From Ramazzottius varieornatus (Eukaryota > Tardigrada > Eutardigrada > Parachela > Ramazzottiidae): a stretch of 64,000 bases of DNA. Made by a program: the position numbers and the translations under genes. Positions 1 through 10,168 of the stretch are shown piece after piece. Location of the stretch: the NCBI GenBank assembly GCA_001949185.1, contig BDGG01000001.1, positions 2,807,324-2,871,323 on the forward strand, written 5' to 3'. The stretch's first letter is position 1. Each line of letters begins with the position of its first letter. A model generated the notes under the pieces. That model was not told the origin of the DNA. It saw only the letters and a list, made by a program, of their open reading frames with translations, and made no database searches.

Positions 1-3000
1 GCTAACACCAACCGTTGCGTCAAAGATCAGGCGCGTGGGTTCACGCGGGAAGGGCTGGCTGATGGGTTCTTTTTATTTCCAGTCCCTGTGGAGCAGTTTG
101 AAAATCGAGCATAAAACCGGATAAAGCACCATTAGAATTCCATTCGACACTTGCTTAGCTCTAAATACACTGATGGTCCACAGACACCAACGTTAACCCG
201 GGACCTAGTTTCTCTCCCACAAAACACCACGCCCATTAACCCGACCTTACGGGATAAATGGATATTTTGGTAAAATAATCGGCCTTGGCCAAATGCTTAT
301 CCCCCGAAGGGGAGATTAACAAATTAAGTTCCCATCTCACAAAGAGCTGGAGTTGGAAAAAGGAAAAAGTGTCGGTGATGTAAGGCTCACATAGAGGAAG
401 AATCGGCTAATCAAAGTTGGCTTATTCGGCAAAAATAAAAATATTCCCGCGTTTCAAAAGGCAACCCATCATCGAGATAAAAGTATTGCAACAAGAATAC
501 TTCAAAGTAAGATAAAGTGAAATCTCAAAAATTTAACCTTTGAGGATAGAGGTCTGAAATTCTGAGCCGTCATGATGCTTATTGAAAAGAGATATCGGGC
601 TACGTGCCGGGTTGAGATTCCCGTTTGAGACAAGCTAGAGTACCGGAACAGAATTATCGGAAAAGGAATGACTGACATACCTCATTCGATAATTGGCTTA
701 ACAAAAACCCGACAAAGGAATGGGTGCGGTTGACGTGTTAAATTTGCATGATCGGTTGGGTTCGCGTCATAAACCACCGCCGCACATGTACAGAGACCCA
801 TACTACAAAGCAACAGGACCACAGATGCCAGATGAAAACACTTGTTGAAATAAGCTCGATATCTTCGATCGTCGTCACCAACCGCACAAGAAAAACTTAT
901 CCATCACGGCCCGATCGGGAGAAGAGAGAAAGGGGAACAGCGCAATATAACTCTGTCGAGAACATAAAGTATGCGGCAAGATAAACACGAATCAGCTTGA
1001 CGATGCGATTACGTGAAGCTCGATCACATCGCATCGCATCACATCACAGGACTCTCTTACGCTGGGCAGTGCCTGCTGATATCCATTTTACCATCCAGGA
1101 TTCTATTTCTTCATCAGGGTGGTTTCACTCCTGCCAGCATGCATCTGTAGTACACTTGCGTTCCTGTTCCCTCGTCAACGTCAATGTTGAGGCCAACAGG
1201 GTTCCGGTGTGCGTGATGGCAAATTATACAGCTGCAAGGCTCGGGATAGAGTAGGGAAGGGAGTGGTGCCTGTTGACTTGCTAACTTAGGCCTGTGGCTT
1301 GGCGCTTGCGTATACATACGAAAGAAGGGCTCAAGCGCTGGTGGAATTAAGAATTCCCGTTGCTTCCTGCCTACTTTATGACCTAGGTTAGTCCTGCCGA
1401 GCTACATGCGTCGCTAGCTCTCCTTCATCCAGCTGCCACATCTGAGCCACCGAGCTCTAGCGCGCTGTTGTGGAGCTTCGTCTGGGAAGGCTGCTGGACC
1501 AAACTGTTGATGAGAAACGAACAGAGCACATACGCGCGTACCGGATATATTCCCGACGAATAATTGATTCACTGGGATTTGCATGACTGGCTGATTCCTC
1601 AATCCCTACGCCACAGCGTCTCTCCACAATCTTCACCGCACATTGGCTTCAGAAAAATCCGGACGCGCTTCCTCATTCTACCGAGTTACGGGAACTGTGT
1701 GCCTGACAAAACAACACAAAGGACCGCACGCCCGTAGACACGAATAAAGAAATTAAGTTAAAGACTTCCGTCACGCTATTAGCGTTCACATCCACATTTC
1801 TTAACAAAAACCGCTTAGTCCACATTATTTTCAGTCTATTGTATCATTCGAGAATTTGTTACCGCAGCATCGAAAAGTCGTTTTTGGTCCGGTCCAATCG
1901 AATTTTTTATACGTTCACTGATGCGGATACTTTCCCTGCTTTATATGCATTTCCTCACGTGGATCAACCGGGATGGGTCCTTAAGACTCTTCGCGTAAGC
2001 CACCGGCACCGAACATCTGTCAGCCCCCATGGACATAAAAAAACGTAACAGACAGTTCGAGCTGGGAAAGGCGCGGAAAACGCCACTGACGTACCATTGT
2101 ACGAGGGAGTTCATACTAACTCAGGCTTTGACGCGAAGGTCTTCCTCAAAGTCTATCCACTCTAATGAATTCCACACCACTTTACCATCTGCCTTTATTA
2201 CGCTTCTCCAAAGTCAAGCATGTACAAGCATCCAAACTGCCAGAGTGCTTTTTAGACAAAAACGGAAGGTCAACTTAATAAAACAAAGAGTCGTTTTTCC
2301 GGGTATGATCGATCAAACTGTGCATCATTTGAACCCGCTAGCACCATCCACAACTCACACGCTAACAACGCACGAACCCGATGAAAGTTCCTGACTATAA
2401 TATCACGAGGACAAGCAAAGGACAGGTGTCGAACAGGAAGACAGGAGGCAACTCCACAAAAGAAAATCAATATTCTATCGCATTCTCTTCCTTCTGAACT
2501 TCCGTCAGTTCTTCAGATCGAGCAGCGAGCATTGTTCTTGACGAAAGTCATACCCGGAAGCAGGTGGGCCAACCGGTACGCAGTGGGATAAATTAAAACG
2601 CTTCAGCGCGCCTTTACAGATTATTCTAGGGCGAGAAGCCAAAGGAGGAAGCCTTTACGTTAGCCTCTCTTAGAAAATATTAACTCTGAATATTACAGCG
2701 ACCGCGTGACGACCCTTTGGACTTTAGGGTGCGCTACCTAAGTTAACAATCGTAACAGCCTCACCGAGGTGATATGCCGTGTCGGCCTGACATTTACCGT
2801 GTACCTGTGGTGGTCGGCTGAAGGCAAATGAAGCCTCTGCGTGAGATTATATGAGCTCCTAACCTGAATGCGAACACGGAAATTACCACCAAACGCGACA
2901 TGCAAGTCGCCAATAGGCAAATTATTGGTCTTCTCCCCGGCGTCAGGAATTACCTGTCGAACCATGCTTATTTGTGGATCCTAATGCACAACAATTAGCT

Positions 3001-3060
3001 GAATGAAGTACCCTCAAAAACAACGCGACGAACCCACAGACCGAAGATCATTCATTTGAT
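1..3060. other. No gene recognised (3.1 kb)
   Basis: Open frames on both strands are short, lack a plausible ATG plus splice context, and resemble no protein family I know. The stretch is AT-richer than the coding blocks. It probably holds intergenic DNA and the 3' flank of the minus-strand thyroglobulin-domain gene that ends at 3061. A gene with very short exons cannot be excluded by reading. Confidence 0.5.
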
Positions 3061-3861
3061 CTAAAACCTCGTCGAACCACGCATTCTAAGACAGTAACTA
3101 TCGTCGACTCCTCTGGGTTTCTCGCCAATGTTGACTCCTGTTAGCACATCGACGCAGAAGCAGGTGCCGGTTCGCTTGGCTAGAGTTCCAGGTCGGCATT
3201 GCACTGTGCTGTAGGTACCATCTCGCTCACAGGAAGGCACAAATGTTCCGAGAGCCCGCTCTGAAAAATAAATTCAAGCAGTTGGACAAAGCGGTCTCGA
3301 CAGTCCGCTTCAAGGTTTTCAGTTGGGACGTGGGCAGATGAATTGTGGCCGATCGTTTTCTCAAGTGGCGCAGACTTTGTGTTAACAACAATGAGTACGT
3401 GCGCCACTTCGGGTGCCGATCTGGTTCAACACATTACCCTTCGTCGCAGCTACTACTCTAACGTCAAAGTTCCCCGCTCTTCTAAGTCCAAAAGCGAGAA
3501 CTGATATATCTAGTGAGAACGATGCTTACTTGTAGTCAGGGCCTCGTAGAAACGGTTAGGACAGTCGCAGTGCAGTGGGGTGGAAGGCGACACAGCTTTC
3601 GGCTGGTAGATCTTCTGTCCGTGGGGTTCCACGCAGAACGGAGTTCCAGAACGGTTGTGCTGAAGGCTGAGGAAGGCACCTTGGTTGTCACATTGTGGGA
3701 TCCAAGCCGAAGGTCCTTGCACTGCTGACTTCAAAGCTTTCTCGCGAGCTGCCTCACATAGTCCAAACTTGCTTGTGTTCGCCGTCACGGAAGAAATCAC
3801 TGCGAGAAATCCAAAAACCTGGAGACAACAGCTCTGCTTAGTACTCTCGACGGTCTCGGCA
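3061..3861 (-). CDS. Secreted protein with two thyroglobulin type-1 domains (5' end missing)
   Basis: Two exons are readable: 3861-3530 and 3260-3061 (stop TAG at 3063-3061). They join in phase across a GTAAGC donor and a TTTTTCAG acceptor. The first exon opens with a hydrophobic, signal-peptide-like stretch (LQVFGFLAVISSVTA) and then a thyroglobulin type-1 domain (WIPQCDNQG, then FCVEPHG). The second domain has the full pattern: PSCERDG, VQC, TCFCV, SYC. Domain 1 has lost its third and fourth cysteines (QH instead of QC, PFCV instead of CWCV), so one disulfide is missing as a pair. Such domains often inhibit cysteine or aspartic proteases or bind growth factors; which applies here is unknown. 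A good acceptor precedes 3861 (TTTTGACAG), so the start codon probably lies in an upstream exon I could not place. The intron carries a foldback repeat. Confidence 0.6.
3330..3441 (-). repeat. Foldback element family 1, copy 1
   Basis: Inverted-repeat core AAGTGGCGCA...GTGCGCCACTT, with outer arm GTGGGCAGAT at the low-coordinate end and paired GATC(G) blocks between. It lies wholly inside the intron of the thyroglobulin-domain gene, about 70 nt upstream of the 3' splice site. Confidence 0.8.
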
Positions 3862-5081
3862 CTGTCAAAAGGAAAAAAACCGAAGGAAAACTTGCCATCA
3901 AGAATATGGATTGATCCATGCTGGAGTGTGGAGTTGGAAGTCTTCGCCAAAAAAAAGAAAGGGTCCGTAATGCGAATGGTGAAGTCGAGAGAACTGAACT
4001 CACTATGCCGCGAAGAGCAGACTTATGAAGAGTCACGAAGACCTTCAAGAACCATAACACGAAACGAGAACGTTGCCTTCACCTGACCGACTGAACTTGA
4101 ATCGTTTTCTTGATTAATGAACCTTGATGGGCGTTAGATGACAGGCTTGCTTCTGTTCTCGATGGATTCTGCGAGGCAGATGAACAACAATAACATTTTA
4201 AGGTCGCAGAGGCCTACCAATGGTCCTTCAGGCGACTACAGCTGACCATTGTTTTGTTGTTCACGCGCAGATACCCGCAAGGTCCTCACTCTAGCAGAAG
4301 CATCTCTCTTCAAAGACTCGGGCTTCCCCTGATGCAATACGCGTACACGTTATGTCCAAGCTATGAGAGGAGAAGGCTGTTTTCGTGCGTCGCGATAATT
4401 CAGCCAAGGACCCTGCCTTCACTTACCAAACAAATCCAAACAGATAACTTAAGTTAGCATGACTACAGTACACGTACATAACCGGCAAAATCCAACCGTT
4501 TGTTCCATATTCCAAATCGATTGAACAGACAATTTAGATTTCAGAAAGGTAATCCATTGGAATTTTTAAACACGTGAAAGTGTGTTCTTCTTTCAGCTTC
4601 CGTGTTCTGAAATGCACTGTATTCCCTCGATAGTTCTGCGAATAACGTCATCACGCCCGTAAATTACACCCGCACTGGTATCGCTGATTGTTTGATTGTC
4701 GCCCTCATTACACTTGACTGGGGGTCTTTGATTGAAGGTATGATACTTTCTGTTCCCCGCCGGACAATATTTACCACGACAGTCACGTGATTCGCAGAAC
4801 TTTCGAGGGAATACAGTAAATCCTTGAAACGAAGCGCCACCTGTAAATTACATATCTCGTCACAGATGATATCGGTACGAATACCGTACGATATTGATCG
4901 GTCCAGGCACCACCGCCTGAAGCATTGAATACACTGCAAGTCTGCAACAGAGAACCCGACATTGCTGAGCAAGCAATCGGAAATCGACTTTGTGCACACG
5001 TACAAGGCTTCACAGACTGTCAGTCGGAAAATTCAATATTTTCCACAGGTTCTTTTTGGAAATTCCCCAAGTGATCGCAAG
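3862..5081. other. Intergenic, no gene recognised; holds one inverted-repeat element
   Basis: It may contain the first exon and promoter of the minus-strand thyroglobulin-domain gene, and the promoter and 5' UTR intron of the plus-strand gene at 5082. An acceptor-like TTTTCCACAG stands at about 5039-5048, just before that start. Long open frames here have no family resemblance. Confidence 0.45.
4616..4817. repeat. Inverted-repeat (MITE-like) element
   Basis: The ends read ACTGTATTCCCTCGA...(about 170 nt)...TCGAGGGAATACAGT. The arms match over roughly 35 nt with few mismatches and continue more weakly inward. The TA inside each end would fit a TA target site, but the true boundary is ambiguous. 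No coding capacity; single copy here. Confidence 0.65.
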
Positions 5082-8000
5082 ATGGCCGGCTACTCTGAAA
5101 CCCGTGAAATCAACCGTGAGGATCCTACTCGCTTCTTCACCCTCAGCAGCCACGACCAGAAAGGCTTCGACGACGACAACAATTTCAGCCAGAACCGACG
5201 ACGCATCGGCATGTCTGACGACCAGATCCTTTCCGGAAATGACATCCACAGCTGGTATCGGCATTTGACGGGCGACCAGCCACCGATCACCCTGCGAGAC
5301 TTCAGCTCTTTCTTCGACCGCCATCCAGGAAGTACCTGGCATCGGGATCAAGACGGCACCTTGGTCATCCGCGAAAGCAGCACCAATAGCTTCTCTGGTC
5401 GACCGGAAGAAAAGCAGATTGACTACTACAACTTCCGTCCATGGGCTAATCAGAGAGAAGACCGTCAACCCTACTTCGATTACCAGCCTCAACAAGACTT
5501 CCACCGCTTCGATCGTGAACAGTGGGGCGGACGTGATACCGGCTTGAACTTCGGCTACAATACGGTAAGTGAAAATTTAACTTTTCTTTTTGAAATAAAG
5601 AAGATATCAATAAAAGAAGTCGGAGGAAATCAGTCTGCGTTATTTCGTTCAGAAACCGACAAAAGAAAGCTCGTTCAATGCACAGTGTTACCAAATAATT
5701 TAATTTGTAGTTCTCGAACTACCAACAGGACTTCCCCAACCTGCAGGAAAGCGAGTTTTTGACTCGTCGCCAGTATGAAAATGAAGGTCGGGATCGTCAG
5801 TTTGGAGGCCAAAACCAGTCGGCCTTCAGTCGCTTTAGCCAAGAACGTTGGGGTGACATGGACAGCGGGTTGCGTTTCCGTCAAGATGCGGTAAGCGAAG
5901 CAAACCTGATTGCTTCCGGGTATGGAAATTCCGCAGCAAAATCTCAGAATTTTATCAAGAGGCATTTCTGGTCGCTAGTTCCCTGGCCTAACAAACTACA
6001 ACACGAGTGGCTTCCAGCAGGAAGCTCAAGGTGGCGGATTGTTGAACGAAATACGCAACTTCGACTCTGGAACGCTGCGACATGTACGTTGATCTAACTT
6101 GATTATTTGATTGAATGGTCAGATGCTTTGGTCTTATAGGTTTCTCGAGACGATCAGTTCAACCGGGACCAATGGGTCAATCGTGATACTGGCTTCCAGT
6201 CCAACAACCGAACAGATTTTACTCAGCCTCAGCACCATACGGCGAACGCCAACCTAGAGTTCCATCCAGAGCTGATGAACGAAATCAAGAACTTTTCTTG
6301 GAGATCACTGCGACATGTAGTACCGCTCTCGGTTTTTAAGTCAACTTCAGAAAATATGGAAGCTGTGCATTTTCATGTTTTACAGGTTGCGCGCGATGAC
6401 CGGGATGGCCAACAGCGCTCGAACTATCGCGACGCTGGTTTCCAATTCCGTCAGAACACCGTAAGTCAAATACAAGTTCCTCAATGGAAATCCTTGAACA
6501 GTACATTTCATAGCTTACACACTGAGCCATTTTTTGCCATTTTGGAATCCTTTCTCAGTTTTAATTTGAATATTTTGGTTCCAGAATGGATTTTCGATGT
6601 ATGCTTTCGTGTTATTTTGCAGTTCGACTTCCAGCAAGAGTTCCCTCGATACGGTCAAGACCAACACTTCAATACCCAACAGAATTTCAGCACCCATTTC
6701 CAACGCGGGGATGTGGATCGGGATCGTCATTACGAGTACGTGCGTCAACAAGATCAGCCTCAAAATACGGTACGCAAAGAACTTGCTTACTCTTACAGCA
6801 CTCTCATGATTCAATCTGTTCACGCTCTTTATTCTTCATGTCATTCCAGTTTACCAACTTTCAAGAGGCAGCTCCTCAAAATTACTACGACACCTACACG
6901 CCTTTCCGCTTCGGGCGCAACGACCAGTTCGACTACCGCGACACGGTGAGCCGACAACAATTCCAAAGCGGAAACGACTATGGCCGCTACGGAAACATGG
7001 ACAACAACCACCGCTTCGACCGCCAGCCTGAGCAGCCATCTTCCAACTACGGTATGGAACATCAGTTCGACACCCAGCGCTTCAGCATGGATCGTCAGCC
7101 GTTCTACCCGACTTTCCAGCCCGAACAACGCAACTACAGCTACGGAACGGAACACACCTCTCAGCTGAAGCGCCTCCACCACGACGAACCCCTCGGAGGT
7201 CGTCGACAGCCTTTCGGACAGCACTTCGAGCGGAGACCTCATTTCGGACATCGACAACGTCAACAGCGCAGTCGCCCTCCAAGCCAAGGAGACCAGTGGA
7301 TGCATACCGACCTCGACAAGATCGACACGCACCTGTTCGATGATGAAGGGCGCGAACGACAGAACAGACGAGGATTCCAATCCGAGCAGAATACGGTAAG
7401 CGTAATATTCGTACTCAAGATTTCCGACGAAAAAACCACCAAGACGTAAATGAGCGAAAATCCTAATTTTTTGCTACCCTTTCACAGTTCTTCGACCAAC
7501 GTTACTCTCAGCCACGTTACAACCAAGAACATCAAGGAAACTACGGATCGAACTTCCACTCTGGAGAGAATATTGTGAGTGACGACCGCGCTTTGGTCAA
7601 TGAAAACAAATTCAACGTTTGTAGGAATGATACGTATAGCTCTATCGGGTGTGGCTGACATGTGCGAAATCTCAGTCAGGATTTCTAACTTGTCTTCTTT
7701 GCAGTTCAACAGCCTGCAGGGCTTCTCAGGACCTCAACACGATCACTTCATCGGTCGCCATTTCGAATATCAGGGTCAACCTAACTCTCAACAATACGGT
7801 AGAAACGACTGGGATAACCCACACACTGGCTTCCGGTTCCAGCAAGATATGGTAGAGAAAAACAAATTTACTCTGACATCGCGACTTCGCTGTGAAATGA
7901 TACGTCGGCAAATGATTGCACATGGCGCACACTTTCAGTCAATAACTATGAAAACGTGCACCACTTGAGACGATGACCATGCTAAGTCCATCTGTCGACG

Positions 8001-9687
8001 TCTCAGATTGGTTTTATTTGGTTAATCCCGGACTCCTACTGTTATCCCACATGGCAGTTTGCGTTTCTTTTTATCAGGCCCAACGAAACGACCAGCGCTT
8101 CGGCCCCGATCAGATGACGCACCAATTCGACACGCAACGCTTCAACATGGACCGTCAGCCCTTCCAAGAATCCTGGACGAGACACTTCCAGCCCCAACAG
8201 CGAATGTCCGACACCATCGAGCACCCGATTCCGTTCACTCGCCTGCAACATGACGAGCAGATGGGATACCAAGGACCTTCATTCTTCGCTGGAGGACAGA
8301 ACTTTAACCAATGCCAACAGTACGGCGGTGACCACCAGCGTCACGCTGGACGTCACCGACGCCAGCAACATGGTCGTGCCAGAGCCCAACGCGAGCAATG
8401 GGTCCACACCGATTTGGACAAGATCGACACGCACCTCTTCGACTTGGACCTCGGTCACCATGAGCGACAGCAGTTTGGACGTGGCAACCAGTCTCATCAG
8501 AACACTGTGAGCATAATCTTTCCCGTTTCTCTACTTGGGAGGTGCTGAGATTTCGCCAGACAAAGTCTACCAGATCATTTGTCGAAGTGGCGCGCGTTAC
8601 CAGCTGATATTACTGATAACATGCGCCACTTGAAATAACGGTCTGGTCGAGTATGTTTGCCCAGCTCTCATTTGTCTGAAGAGCTGATGAGCCGATGCGT
8701 TCTAGTTTTCTGGCCAGTGGGGGTACCCGCAACAACACCGCGACGACTTCTTCAACAACCAACCCCAGCACATGACCAACTACCAAACCGGAAACCGTGA
8801 TCGTCATTTCGACCAACGCCAAACACATTTCCAACAAGGCACCCAGCAAGGATGGGACGATCGTCATTTCGGTTTCCAGACAGGTCAAGCCATGGTAAGC
8901 AAGACTAAGTCTGCATCTGTTACCGATGGGGAAAAATATCTGCAAAACCTCCACAATCTTAGATGAAGTTCTAATTTCCGCTATAACTCGCAAACCGAAA
9001 ATTCATTTTTATAATTCATTAATTTTCCAGGTCGACCAACGTGACTGGATGAACCAGCAGTCCTTCCGTGGCCAACAACAAGACCAGCACTTTGGAGGTC
9101 GCCAACAGCACAGACCTGCCTTCTTTGGCGGACAGCACTTCGAGCACGGTCGTCAGTATGGTGTAGACCACGAGCGCCACATCAAACGCCGCCTACGTCA
9201 AGAACGCAACCGAAAGCGCGAGCAGGAAGAACAGTGGGTCCACACCGACTTGGACAAGATCGACACGCACCTTTTCGAGCTGGACCTAGGCCGTCATGAA
9301 GGACAGTACGGCATGAACCGGAACCAGCACGGCGGACAACGCTACCAGAACGAGTACTACCGTGGCCAGGACTTCTACCAGGGTCAAGGACAAGGGCGTT
9401 ACTCTCAGCACTCCAGTGGAGGACTTCGTGGTGGCTTTGAGCGCTATCAGACAGGTAACCAAAACTTCTAAACAGTTTTCTAATATTAATCCTACTGGTG
9501 TTTGAAAGCTTTCCTGGCAAACGTACGGTAGTGAATACTAATGAGAGGTATTTTTGTTTCAGGTGGACATGGTGGCAACTGGGGACGTCACAACGATGCT
9601 TACAGGAAGAAGGTGAACGATCTTGGCGGTCTTGGCCAGATCATCAACGCGCTGGCCACTGATGTGCAGCACGTCGTGCCTCAGTAA
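5082..9687 (+). CDS. Unrecognised Q/R/F/H-rich protein with triplicated DLDKIDTHLF module
   Basis: Thirteen exons read in one frame: 5082-5564, 5711-5890, 5979-6083, 6140-6316, 6386-6460, 6623-6769, 6850-7395, 7488-7574, 7705-7851, 8078-8506, 8706-8894, 9031-9454, 9563-9687, giving about 1037 residues. All introns but the last are phase 0, so each exon is a symmetric unit; many begin with Phe and end near NT or DT. The product is rich in Q, N, D, R, H, F and Y with almost no Cys, no signal peptide and no membrane segment, so it looks disordered. Three large exons (6850, 8078, 9031) carry one module each, ending in QW(V/M)HTDLDKIDTHLF. The first two also share HQFDTQRF(S/N)MDRQPF. The C-terminus has a short hydrophobic patch (LGGLGQIINALATDV). 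I recognise no homologue. ATG at 5082 follows an acceptor-like CCACAG, suggesting a 5' UTR intron. Confidence 0.8.
8565..8664 (+). repeat. Foldback element family 1, copy 2
   Basis: Core GAAGTGGCGCGCG...ATGCGCCACTTGA with flanking ACCAGATC and GGTCTGGT arms and a TTTGCCCA end. It lies in the intron between 8506 and 8706 of the Q-rich gene, about 40 nt from the acceptor. Confidence 0.8.
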
Positions 9688-9903
9688 ACGTCCTGAAGCT
9701 TTGCCATTGCATTTTGTATCCTCATAGCCAAGTTTTTAGCTACATGTAGCTTTCATGAGTTCTCAATTCATGCACATCGGTTTTAGTCCACGCAAGTTTG
9801 GGTTCATCGCATTACCGGGTTTCTTTCTCCTTACATTCTTTCACAGACTGGCGCCTATCATGTTCTCAGAAAAATATTTTTACAATAGTAAAACTACTGT
9901 ATA

Positions 9904-10038
9904 AATATTCGCTGCATCCGCGCGGCACGTCATCGTACAAGTGAAGTACAGCCCCAGTCCAGTTTCACAGATTGCGCAGCCCCCTACGGGGGTGCATCGT
10001 CCCGTACGAGTACGTACTGCGCGGATGCAGCGAATATT
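9904..10038. repeat. TA-flanked palindromic element (MITE-like)
   Basis: Terminal arms AATATTCGCTGCATCCGCGC and its near-perfect reverse complement, flanked by TA on both sides and, more widely, by ACTGTA/TACAGT. About 135 bp, non-coding, lying between two convergent genes. The TA flanks suggest a Tc1/mariner-type non-autonomous element; this is inference from a single copy. Confidence 0.7.
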
Positions 10039-10168
10039 TACAGTATCTCATAAACCGCTGGCAGTTCGGTCTAATGTTGAGCACCGAAATAATAGTGAAA
10101 AGTTGGAAGAGAGATTCCATGTGTTGAAAAATCTGATTAAATTTTGCATACCTCGTGGTTTGATCGGA

